Below, in pieces: positions 1-6,324 of a stretch of 11,563 nucleotides of DNA. The notes below the pieces were generated by a model. That model saw only the letters and a list, made by a program, of their open reading frames with translations, did no database searches and was not told where the DNA came from. The first letter of the stretch is position 1. Each line of letters opens with the position of its first letter. This stretch comes from J051 sp040289295 (GTDB lineage Bacteria; Armatimonadota; Fimbriimonadia; Fimbriimonadales; ATM1). The stretch lies in contig PSLA01000037.1 in the NCBI GenBank assembly GCA_040289295.1, forward strand, positions 1 through 11,563, given 5' to 3'. Both the position numbers and the translations under genes were made by a program.

Positions 1-186
1 CCACCCCGACGTAGTCCACGAACAACTGTGTCGAGGCTGGTCGCGGCTTACTCCGAATGCCCAAGATAATATACACCGCATCCGCGCTCGTACCGCTGCC
101 CTGAAGGATCCGTCGAAGTCGTCGAAGAACGCCGCCCACGAGGGGACGACGGCAAGGGAAAGCAGGAGCAAAAGTAGTCTCTTCAT
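1..186 (-). pseudogene. Secreted protein, 5' part, apparent frameshift or internal deletion, runs off the window
   Basis: Reading leftward from ATG at 184-186, the product begins with a clear signal peptide: Met-Lys-Arg, a run of six leucines, then a Ser-Trp-Ala-Ala type cleavage region, followed by the acidic stretch FFDDFDGS. DDFDG is a common start of a mature carbohydrate-binding or LamG-like jelly-roll domain. After about position 105 the ATG frame becomes unconvincing (Arg- and Cys-rich, with rare-looking codons such as ATA and TTA). The frame shifted by two bases instead reads like real protein, including the segments GTSADAVYIILGIRS and STQLFVDYVGV, which resemble the end of a jelly-roll domain. 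I infer one indel or a larger internal deletion near 100-110. It starts 28 nt after the CapA-like gene and was probably cotranscribed with it. The function is unknown. Confidence 0.45.
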
Positions 187-214
187 AACCGTCGCCCGTT
201 GGTGCGATCCTGCC

Positions 215-1363
215 CTACTTTACCAAACTGCCGGCTCGATGACCACCCACTTCGCGGACTTCCCTGCTTGCGGTCGCGACCAGCCACTCGCCCGCGCGGC
301 TGAAGCGCAAGCCGAACGGCGCGCACACCTGCTCGATCCGGCGAATCAACTTCGGGTCGGTTGAAGGCTCCGGTCGGCCGCTTCTGACCCACATCGGGAG
401 CAGCCCCACGGATGCTACGCGGGCACCCGACAGTTCTACGCGAGCAACGAAGCTCTCTACCAAAGCCGACCTGCCCGGAAACAGGAAGTTCCCTAGGGAG
501 TAGAAAACGACCCCATCTTCATAGAACTCTACGCCTTGGATTCGATGAGGATGGTGGCCCACCACGATCTGCGCGCCCGCCTCGACCGCCCCCTTCGCAA
601 CCTCTCGCTGATAAGGCAGAGGTGTGAACCCTCCTTCCTCCCCCCAATGATAAGATACAATAACGACGTCCGTCTTTGCGCGCAGTTGAGAAATCGCCGT
701 TGCCATCGCCTCGCTGAACCCTTTCCGGTGCGCGTTTATGCCCGCGGTGCTGGCTCCTGCCGCGGATCGGAGCGGAACGATCATCGAGTATGCCAGAAAG
801 CCGATTCGCAAGCCGTTCTTGGTAACGATCCGCGCCGATGCGGCTTCGAGAGCGTTCCGCCCCGCGCCAACGGGAATCATGTTAAACCTCTGCAACTCTT
901 CGATCGTCTGGATCAACCCCCGCGCCTGATAGTCCATCGCGTGGTTGTTCGTCAACGACAGAACGTCGAAGCCCGCGGTCTTGAGAATCCTCGCCGCATA
1001 CTTCGGTGAAGCCTTGAACACATAGTCGCGGGCCTGCTCTATCGCTTCGGTAGACTTGCCCGGAGTGACATGCGGGTAGTCGGTGATCGGGCATTCGAGG
1101 TTCCCAAACAGGAGGTCGGCGCTTCGAAGAACCGCCGAAACCTTTTCGTATGGGTACTGCTCGCCGTTGCGCTCGATGTGCTCGCCCATCCTGGCGCCCA
1201 ACAGGTTGTCGCCGGTGAACATCAACACGACCGACGCCTCACGAGGTCGCGGCGAGATTGCGCGCGTTCCCTGTTCCACGGCGGCGACCCCGCCCGCATC
1301 CCCAACCATCACGCCGAGGAGCGAGGCTGCAAGGGCCGCTGCGCTTCGCGCGCGAGCGCTCAT
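215..1363 (-). CDS. CapA-family (PGA_cap) metallophosphatase-like secreted protein
   Basis: The 382-aa product belongs to the CapA/PgsA family (calcineurin-like fold), named from poly-gamma-glutamate capsule synthesis but also found in many bacteria without capsules. Visible family motifs, numbered from the chosen start, are TGDNLL (50-55), GNLECPI (87-93), LTNNHAMDY (137-145), SYHWGEE (237-243), VGHHPHRIQG (268-277) and FYSLGNFLF (287-295). The Asp, Asn and His residues fit a metal-binding site. An N-terminal hydrophobic stretch (about residues 8-28) indicates export. ATG 1361-1363 was chosen because GGGGGGAG lies about 12 nt upstream and it places the signal peptide at the N-terminus. In-frame starts at 1387 and 1405 would add residues before it, and an open frame to 1543 is a chance extension over the upstream gene. 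It lies 47 nt after the broken rhodanese gene. Capsule function here is not shown. Confidence 0.88.
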   Translation of the reverse strand: MSARARSAAALAASLLGVMVGDAGGVAAVEQGTRAISPRPREASVVLMFTGDNLLGARMGEHIERNGEQYPYEKVSAVLRSADLLFGNLECPITDYPHVTPGKSTEAIEQARDYVFKASPKYAARILKTAGFDVLSLTNNHAMDYQARGLIQTIEELQRFNMIPVGAGRNALEAASARIVTKNGLRIGFLAYSMIVPLRSAAGASTAGINAHRKGFSEAMATAISQLRAKTDVVIVSYHWGEEGGFTPLPYQREVAKGAVEAGAQIVVGHHPHRIQGVEFYEDGVVFYSLGNFLFPGRSALVESFVARVELSGARVASVGLLPMWVRSGRPEPSTDPKLIRRIEQVCAPFGLRFSRAGEWLVATASREVREVGGHRAGSLVK

Positions 1364-1410
1364 ATGCACGCCACGCGCTCCCCCCATGAAGCCCGCGTAC
1401 GGCATTCCGG

Positions 1411-1983
1411 TTAGGGCGCTCCAGGCTCGCGCTTCACCGGCCGGTTCCACGGCATCAGCGCAAGAATCTTCGCCATGCCGCAGAAGCCCGTTACACCGGA
1501 GAACGTTAGTCCCGCGCCAATGAATGCCGCAACCGCAAACCACCCGGGGTCAACGAGGAAGCCGAGCGCAACGCCGATCAGCACTAGCATGCCCGCGCCC
1601 AGTCGAACCTGCCGTTCGAGGGACCACCGAACCTTTTGGCTCGACACAACCAGTCCACCCGCCTGGAGCCAGGCATCCGTTCCGCCCTCGAGTCGCACAA
1701 GCTGCGCGTGCCCTCGCCCCACCAGTTCGCAGGCCATCTCAGCGCGCTGGCCTGATTAACAGACAACGAGCACAGGCCCTGACCGCGCAAGGTCGTCGAG
1801 TCGGGATTCAACTTCGTCAAGCGGAATGTTGAGCGCCCCTGGGATGTGCCCGGTTGCGTATTCGTCGGGCGAGCGGACGTCAATCACCTGGGCGAATTCG
1901 CCGCTCTGCAGCGCCCTCATCGCCTCCTGCGCCGTCACCACGCTCGCCGTAGGCGAAGCGGACCGATGTACTTGCGTTGCCAT
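1411..1983 (-). pseudogene. Rhodanese with YgaP-like membrane tail, interrupted by in-frame TAA after the catalytic Cys
   Basis: From ATG 1981-1983 the frame encodes a rhodanese sulfurtransferase: DVRSPDEYATGHIPGALNIP at residues 35-54, then VLVVC ending at Cys75, the expected catalytic cysteine. Codon 76 is TAA (1756-1758). The same frame then continues without a shift as SGQRAEMACELVGRG, the second half of the active-site loop and final helix, then LEGGTDAWLQAGG and a two-helix C-terminal membrane domain of the YgaP/DUF2892 type ending in MAKILALMPWNRP. Rhodanese loops commonly read C-Q/R-S-G-x-R, so TAA most likely replaces CAA (Gln), a single C-to-T change. Without readthrough the cell makes a 75-aa stub lacking the loop, and possibly a separate membrane piece from ATG 1735-1737 (to 1411), though I see no ribosome site there. 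A true nonsense mutation or a base error are both possible. Confidence 0.82.
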
Positions 1984-1989
1984 GCCCGT

Positions 1990-1995
1990 AGTATA
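1990..1995 (-). promoter_or_regulatory. -10 box TATACT before the rhodanese gene, possible leaderless promoter
   Basis: TATACT on the minus strand ends 6 nt before ATG 1981-1983, so transcription would begin at or next to the start codon. No Shine-Dalgarno sequence lies between. A TTGACG sits upstream but 27 nt away, too far for a standard -35. Confidence 0.4.
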
Positions 1996-2038
1996 CGCCC
2001 GAATGGGCGCTTTTGTGCGCTGCGTCAATACCGCCGAT

Positions 2039-2662
2039 TCAGGTGTTCGCAGCCGGAGTACGCGAATCTGCGTCTGAATACCAAATCCGGTCCAGGCCGA
2101 GCCACATCGCGCCGGCCATGACCGCCGCCGCGGTCTTCGCTCGCTCGAATTCGGCGTTGGTGAGCGACGCGAGCTCTTGGTCAAGGTCTTCGACCTCGTG
2201 CCATTTGTCGGCGTGCTCTTCGAAGTACTCCTGTGCCTCGACCCCGAAGCGGTAGTGGTCCTTCAGGCCGTCCAACTTCACATGGCTGGTAACTGGCTGC
2301 TGCACTTCGAAAGCGTAGAGCGCGCCGAGCGCCTCCGGGCGCGCATCGCCGAACAGACAGCGGGCGGTAACGGACAGGGGAGTTTCGCCCAAACCCGTCC
2401 ACGGTTGCTCCGTTCCGGCATGAACCTCGGCTGCGAACTTTTCCCACAGCGCGTGGTGGTATCGCTCCTCGGCGGCACACTCCTGATTGCCCAGAGTCTC
2501 CCAGGCGGAGGGAATCGTTCCGACGAACTCGCCGTACTCGACGGCGTAGCGGCTGAGCATGTGCATCGGCAGCTTGCCCTCTCGCCAAGCGGCGTAAAAC
2601 GGGTGCCGATTCAGGTTGAACCGATCGACGATGGAGCGAATCTGTTCTGCGCGTGTCGCCAT
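2039..2662 (-). CDS. TenA/CADD/PqqC-like heme-oxygenase-fold protein, probable di-iron oxidase
   Basis: The 207-aa all-helical protein belongs to the heme-oxygenase-like superfamily containing TenA, PqqC, chlamydial CADD and the HDO di-iron oxidases. Family signatures are NRHPFYAAWREGKLP (18-32), RYAVEYGEFVGTIPSAW (38-54), an acidic/His segment EERYHHALWEKFA (65-77), YAFEVQQPVTSHVKLDGL (116-133) and YFEEHADKWH (146-155). Possible metal ligands are Glu65/Glu66, His69/His70, Glu119, His150, Asp152 and His155. The last cluster reads H-x-D-x2-H rather than the H-x3-D-x2-H I would expect for CADD/HDO enzymes, so metal binding and substrate are uncertain. Roles in the superfamily include thiamin salvage, PQQ synthesis and para-aminobenzoate formation. 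ATG 2660-2662 is preceded by AGGAG (14 nt away) and a TATACT box (7 nt away). It lies just downstream of tRNA-Ser on the same strand; the longer frame to 2767 is translated tRNA. Confidence 0.8.
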   Translation of the reverse strand: MATRAEQIRSIVDRFNLNRHPFYAAWREGKLPMHMLSRYAVEYGEFVGTIPSAWETLGNQECAAEERYHHALWEKFAAEVHAGTEQPWTGLGETPLSVTARCLFGDARPEALGALYAFEVQQPVTSHVKLDGLKDHYRFGVEAQEYFEEHADKWHEVEDLDQELASLTNAEFERAKTAAAVMAGAMWLGLDRIWYSDADSRTPAANT

Positions 2663-2669
2663 GCAGCGC

Positions 2670-2675
2670 AGTATA
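2670..2675 (-). promoter_or_regulatory. -10 box TATACT before the TenA/CADD-like gene
   Basis: TATACT on the minus strand ends 7 nt before ATG 2660-2662, the same layout as at the following rhodanese gene. An AGGAG lies just upstream of and next to the box, so the gene may alternatively be translated from a transcript running out of the tRNA. No clear -35 was seen. Confidence 0.35.
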
Positions 2676-2689
2676 TCTCCTGCGCGCGG

Positions 2690-2781
2690 TGGCGGAGCGG
2701 GTGGGATTCGAACCCACGACCCGCCTTTCGGCGAGCACGCGATTTCCAGTCGCGCTCCTTCGACCACTCGGACACCGCTCC
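2690..2781 (-). tRNA. tRNA-Ser, anticodon GGA
   Basis: On the minus strand the 92-nt element has acceptor arms GGAGCGG (5') and CCGCTCC (3'), discriminator G, and an encoded CCA at 2690-2692. The anticodon arm is CGCGA-CTGGAAA-TCGCG, giving anticodon GGA (reads UCC/UCU). A long variable arm (GCTCGCCGAAAGGCGGGT region) marks the class II serine type, and the T arm is GTGGG-TTCGAAT-CCCAC. The D arm contains the serine-typical GTCCGAGTGG. The gene looks intact and lies between NAD kinase and the TenA-like gene. Confidence 0.96.
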
Positions 2782-2802
2782 GTTCCGGGGGGAAGCAGCC
2801 CG

Positions 2803-2811
2803 ATTATGACA
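2803..2811 (-). promoter_or_regulatory. Extended -10 promoter for tRNA-Ser
   Basis: The minus strand reads TGTCATAAT, an extended -10 element (TGn plus CATAAT), 21 nt before the mature 5' end of tRNA-Ser. That leaves a leader of about 14 nt for RNase P removal. There is no good -35, which fits an extended -10 promoter. Confidence 0.42.
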
Positions 2812-2818
2812 CCAGGAG

Positions 2819-3667
2819 CTAACTGCGCGCCCCCCAGAGCAGACGAGTACGCAACTTTAGGAGAAAGTCTGAGCGGTCCACCTGCACAAGGCGGGTTACT
2901 CGGTCGGACCGGCTGACGATCACACGGTCCCCCGTCAGGAGGTTCAGTCGAGACTGGCCGTCGGACGAGAACACGGCGTCGCCTCGCAGGTCAACGCTCA
3001 AGTCGACACGGCTCTCGGGCGCGAGCACGAGCGGTCGGGCGCCGAGGGAGTGCGGCGTTATCGGCGTCAGCACCATCGCCTTCACGCGCGGGTCCACGAT
3101 CGGCCCGCCCGCGCTCAGGCTGTAAGCGGTGGAGCCTGTCGGCGTCGCCACGAGGATGCCGTCCGCAGGGTAAGACGTAACCTGCTCCCAGTCAATGCTA
3201 ACGTTGAAGATCATCATGCGGGTTGCGATCGAGCGCTGCAGCGCGACCTCATTTAAAGCATGAAGAGTTGCAACGACCTCATCGTTTCGCACGAGTTCGC
3301 CTTTCAACATCATGCGCTCGTCAATCTCGCTTTCGCCGTCTAAGAACTGTCGGATCGCGCCGCGAACTTCCTGGGGATCACATTGGGTTACAAACCCGAA
3401 CCGACCGTAGTACACGCCAAGGATTGGAGTGTCCTTTTCGGTGCACGCCTGTGCAGCCTGGATCAGCGTGCCGTCGCCCCCGAACGTAACGACCAAGTCG
3501 GCGTCACCGAACTCCGCCGGGCCTACTGATGGCTGTTGAAGCATTTTCCCTGCTTCGTGATGGAACAGCACTTGAACGCCGAGGCCGCTCAGCCACTTCG
3601 CCGTATCGAGCGCTGCTTCGCAAGCGTCCGCGCGTTGCGGGTTGACGAGAAAGTGAAAAACCGGCAC
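2819..3667 (-). CDS. nadK: NAD kinase
   Basis: Cytoplasmic ATP-NAD kinase (NadK/PpnK), which phosphorylates NAD to NADP. The length of 282 aa is normal. Diagnostic motifs are GGDGT at 63-67 (phosphate binding and catalysis), LNEVAL at 138-143 (the conserved Asn-Glu), DGILVATPTGSTAYSLSAGG at 169-188, and TPITPHSLGARPLV at 201-214. Asp-Gly-Gln at 236-238 lies in the C-terminal beta domain. The GxNxGRLGFLT element is altered to GVYYGRFGFVTQ (84-95). The start is GTG 3665-3667, only 2 nt after the stop of the upstream TPR gene, which suggests one transcript and translational coupling. No alternative ATG gives a complete N-terminus. Confidence 0.97.
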   Translation of the reverse strand: MPVFHFLVNPQRADACEAALDTAKWLSGLGVQVLFHHEAGKMLQQPSVGPAEFGDADLVVTFGGDGTLIQAAQACTEKDTPILGVYYGRFGFVTQCDPQEVRGAIRQFLDGESEIDERMMLKGELVRNDEVVATLHALNEVALQRSIATRMMIFNVSIDWEQVTSYPADGILVATPTGSTAYSLSAGGPIVDPRVKAMVLTPITPHSLGARPLVLAPESRVDLSVDLRGDAVFSSDGQSRLNLLTGDRVIVSRSDRVTRLVQVDRSDFLLKLRTRLLWGARS

Positions 3668-3669
3668 GC

Positions 3670-5124
3670 CTAACCGCCGCCGCGGAGTCTTCGGATGCGG
3701 TCGAGATTCTTCTTCGCCTCTTCGTATCCGGGGTCGATCTGGATTGCTCGCTCGAGCAATCGAACCGCCTCGTCCAGTTTGTTCGCTCGCTCAAGAACCA
3801 GCGCGAGGTTGTTGTGTGCGATGGCGTTCCTCGAGTCGGCGGCGATCGCCTTGCGGAACCAAGATTCGGCCTGCGCCATATCGCCTTTTCGATAGGCGAG
3901 CGAGCCAAGCCCCGTCATAGCGCCGGAGTGATTCGCATTTGCAAGCAAGAGCTGATTGTAATGGTACCGAGCGCCCGCGTAGTCTCCGGTTTGATACAGC
4001 GCATTCGCAAGCGACAGGCGGATGTCGTTTCTGCGCGGATACTGCTGCAGGATGCCGCGCCAGATCTCAATCGCCTCAGGCACCTTGCCCGACTTCAGCA
4101 GTGTGGCGGCAAGGTTCACGCGCGCGGAGATGCCGTCGGGAGTGATGCCCAAAACCTTGCGGAAGGTTGACTCCGCTTCTTCGAGCCGCCCAGTCTTATA
4201 GTACGCAAGTCCAAGGTTCGTCAATGCGTCTACGTCGCCCGGCTCGATGCCAAGCGCGCGTTGATACGCTTGGATCGCGGAAGCATGGTCTCCCTCATGG
4301 TCGTGAAGGACGCCGAGGTTGTACCACAAGATCGCTTGTTCAGGATGCAACTGCACAGCCTCTTGCAGCATGGCGCGCGCCTTCGCACGTTCGCCTTGTG
4401 CAAGGTAGATCTGAGCCAGACCAACGACGACGTCCGGGTCGCCCGGCGCCAAGCGGTTCGCAGCCTCGAGATAAGAGGACGCCGCAACCGGATTGGGTCC
4501 TCGCAGTAGAGCCAAGCCCGCGTTCTTCTGAAACGTCGCGTTGTTCGGCCTCGCCTCGACCGCCTTGCGGAAGTGGGCCACGGCCTCGGCATGCTTTCCT
4601 TGCGCACTCAGCGCCACGCCGAGGTTGTTGTTGCAGTATGGGTCTTCCGGTTGAATCGCCAGCGCCTTTCGGTATGCCTGAACGGCGCTCTCCATATCCT
4701 GCTTTTCACGATAAATGTTGCCGATGTTGTACCAAGCGTCAAAGTAATCCGCCTTGACGCCCACCGCCGACTGATAGGCCTCGAGAGCCTTGTCGAGCTC
4801 TCCCACCGCAAGGTATGCGCTACCGAGGTTGTTCAGCAGTTCGACGCTTCTGGGCACGATTGAGCGCGCCTTCTCGAAGTGCGGAATCGCCTCGCGGGCG
4901 CGGTCCGTTTTCAGGTACAGAAAGCCCAACCACTGCAACACGTCGGGGTTCTCAGGCGCCTCTTGGACGAGCTTCTCGAATTGGGCGACCGCTTCCGCCA
5001 CCTGCCCCGACCGGTACAGCCCGATAGCCTCGTTGATCCTCTGGTGCAGTGGCGCCTGTGCGCTGGCACCGATTGCGAAAACCATTGCCAAAACGACCCA
5101 TCCGATTCGCCACGCGCTTTTCAT
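3670..5124 (-). CDS. Exported tetratricopeptide-repeat protein (about 13 TPRs)
   Basis: The 484-aa product has a signal peptide (MKSAWRIGWVVLAMVFAIGA then Ser-Ala-Gln-Ala, likely cleavage near residue 24) followed almost wholly by 34-residue TPR units. I count about 13 in tandem plus a partial last one, with the usual Trp/Leu-Gly-Tyr-Ala-Pro pattern (for example AWYNIGNIYREKQDMESAVQ). It ends in a basic Arg-Arg-Leu-Arg-Gly-Gly-Gly tail. TPR arrays bind proteins, and an exported one would act as a periplasmic or envelope scaffold; the partner is unknown. ATG 5122-5124 has AAGGAG 10 nt upstream and a TACAAT box further up. The longer frame to 5208 was rejected because it passes through this promoter region. 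NAD kinase follows after 2 nt, so the two are probably coexpressed, without clear functional logic. Confidence 0.92.
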   Translation of the reverse strand: MKSAWRIGWVVLAMVFAIGASAQAPLHQRINEAIGLYRSGQVAEAVAQFEKLVQEAPENPDVLQWLGFLYLKTDRAREAIPHFEKARSIVPRSVELLNNLGSAYLAVGELDKALEAYQSAVGVKADYFDAWYNIGNIYREKQDMESAVQAYRKALAIQPEDPYCNNNLGVALSAQGKHAEAVAHFRKAVEARPNNATFQKNAGLALLRGPNPVAASSYLEAANRLAPGDPDVVVGLAQIYLAQGERAKARAMLQEAVQLHPEQAILWYNLGVLHDHEGDHASAIQAYQRALGIEPGDVDALTNLGLAYYKTGRLEEAESTFRKVLGITPDGISARVNLAATLLKSGKVPEAIEIWRGILQQYPRRNDIRLSLANALYQTGDYAGARYHYNQLLLANANHSGAMTGLGSLAYRKGDMAQAESWFRKAIAADSRNAIAHNNLALVLERANKLDEAVRLLERAIQIDPGYEEAKKNLDRIRRLRGGG

Positions 5125-5145
5125 GCTCACATCTCTCCTTGCGGC

Positions 5146-5151
5146 ATTGTA
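5146..5151 (-). promoter_or_regulatory. -10 box TACAAT for the TPR-nadK operon
   Basis: TACAAT on the minus strand lies 21 nt before ATG 5124, giving a short 5' UTR that begins about at the AAGGAG ribosome site (5135-5140). No convincing -35 was found. The position in the 106-nt gap after selD supports a separate promoter. Confidence 0.4.
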
Positions 5152-5230
5152 CCGGACGCACTTGCCTGCCCGGCGGGAGCCCCCACCGCCTCCTAAGCGC
5201 CGAGGCAAATGAACTCACGGTACGCGCATA

Positions 5231-6226
5231 CTACGGCGCAACTTCGATCCCCGGCTCACCCGCTACCACTTCGCCAATCTGCACGGCTTCGGAAATCGGC
5301 TGGCTGCTGAAGAGCGCGAGACCCCCGCTCGTTTGTGGGTCAACAAGGACTGCCTCCGCCCAGGAGGGGACGTCTCCGGCGATGCTCAATCGCTCGCCGA
5401 GGTAAGTGCGATTGTTCCAACCGCCGCCCGTGGTGTGCTTTCGGGCGACGAGGTCCTCCAGATGAGGAAGCAGCGGTATCTGCCCCCAAGAGAGGCGGAT
5501 GCGGACGCCTGAAGCCCGCGCAACGTTGAAGAGATGCCCCACCAGTCCGAATCCGGTGATATCCGTGGCGCACCGCACGCCATAGCGAATGCCCAACTCG
5601 GAGGCTTCGGCGTTCAGCATTGACATCGCCTCGACGGCAAGGGCGAGCGTGTCCTCGGGGCAATCGAGGTTTCGCGCTGCAGTGGTAACGATGCCGGTGC
5701 CGATTGGCTTCGTGAGATAGATTCCGTCTCCAACCTTGGCGGCGCTGTTAGCGAACGACCTGTCTTCTTCGACGATGCCCGTTACCGCGAGGCCGAACTT
5801 CGGCTTAGCGTCTTCCACGGTGTGTCCGCCAACGATGACTGCGTCTGCCTCTTGGCACTTGTCGTGAATCCCCTGGAAGATGCGCGACCAAACGTCCGGC
5901 GGCGCGAGCGTCGGGTCGAAGCAAGCGATCGTCATCGCCGTAATCGGCTTGCCGCCCATGGCGTAAACGTCGGAGATGGCGTTCGCCGCCGCGATCGAGC
6001 CGTACGCATAGGGGTCGTCAACGATCGGGGTGAAGAAGTCCACCGTCTGTACGACGGCGGTGCCGCCAGGCAGGCGGAAGATGCCGGCATCGTCGCGGGT
6101 ATCGAATCCCACGAGCAAGTCCGGGTGCTTAACGTCGGGCAAGCCTCGCAGAACCTCTGCAAGTTGGGCGGGGCCCAGTTTGCTCGCTCAACCGGCGCAG
6201 TCAACGAGTTGCGTTAGGCGAACCAC
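5231..6226 (-). CDS. selD: Selenide, water dikinase (selenophosphate synthetase), predicted selenoprotein with in-frame UGA
   Basis: SelD makes selenophosphate from selenide and ATP, the selenium donor for selenocysteine and 2-selenouridine. The 331-aa reading includes Sec at codon 13 (TGA, 6188-6190). A stop-limited call would start at TTG 6142 and miss 28 residues. Upstream, in the same frame, lies VRLTQLVDCAG-U-ASKLGPA, which aligns with E. coli SelD IRLTQYSHGAG-C-GCK: the TGA falls on catalytic Cys17 and Lys16 here on essential Lys20. Downstream motifs include LLVGFDTRDDAG, VDFFTPIVDDPYAYGSIAAA, NAISDVYAMGGKP, VGGHTVED, LTKPIGTGI, TDITGFGLVGHL and DPQTSGG. Start GTG 6224-6226 is chosen by alignment. 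AAGGAG abuts it directly, so the ribosome site is unclear, and a 7-codon ATG frame (6237-6214) overlaps it. The organism should therefore possess SelA, SelB and tRNA-Sec. Confidence 0.93.
6145..6163 (-). other. Bacterial SECIS-like hairpin of selD
   Basis: On the minus strand, CTTGCAGA (6163-6156) pairs with TCTGCGAG (6152-6145) over 8 bp, including one T-G pair, leaving the loop GGT. The stem starts 24 nt after the in-frame TGA, with the loop about 32 nt away. This fits the usual bacterial SECIS arrangement (hairpin just downstream of UGA, G in the first loop positions). The upper stem and GGU loop closely resemble E. coli fdhF (TTGCAGGTCTGCA). It would bind SelB. Confidence 0.72.
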
Positions 6227-6269
6227 TCCTTCATCATACTCGACCCCCGGGGCCGGGCAACTAACCAGG

Positions 6270-6316
6270 GAGGGCGAGCCTCCGGCAAGCCATAGCGTTC
6301 CCCGGAAACCGCCCTC
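6270..6316 (-). terminator. Two-step hairpin between the sigma-GGDEF gene and selD
   Basis: On the minus strand GAGGGCG (6316-6310) pairs with CGCCCTC (6276-6270). Inside it, TCCGG (6306-6302) pairs with CCGGA (6285-6281), with a 16-nt loop. It begins 9 nt after the sigma gene's stop and ends about 44 nt before selD. There is no T-run, so it is either a weak or Rho-assisted terminator or an RNA processing/regulatory structure. Confidence 0.35.
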
Positions 6317-6324
6317 TGTGCGAT

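Noticed and set aside
1364..1543. 60-residue N-terminal extension of the CapA-like protein
   Set aside because: It overlaps the end of the membrane tail of the upstream gene, and the signal peptide and ribosome site fit ATG 1363.
1756..1758. TAA in the rhodanese as a recoded sense codon (Gln) or selenocysteine
   Set aside because: TAA ends other frames here (the rhodanese frame's own final stop at 1411-1413 and the Mod frame at 11038), and Sec uses TGA. A single mutation or error is simpler.
2013..2035. TTGACG (minus strand) as the -35 of the rhodanese promoter
   Set aside because: It is 27 nt from the TATACT box, well outside the usual 16-18 nt spacing.
2663..2809. Open frames on both strands running through 2690-2781 (for example a plus-strand 210-aa frame and an N-terminal extension of the TenA-like protein)
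   Set aside because: They translate tRNA-Ser; fragments such as GWDSNPRP and WVRIPPAP are typical tRNA mistranslations.
3670..5124. Tandem DNA repeats in the TPR gene
   Set aside because: The repetition is at the protein level (34-residue TPR units) with divergent DNA, not a DNA repeat array.
5231..6142. SelD starting at TTG 6142
   Set aside because: It lacks the conserved N-terminal segment with the catalytic residue and Lys, both present upstream in the same frame across the TGA.
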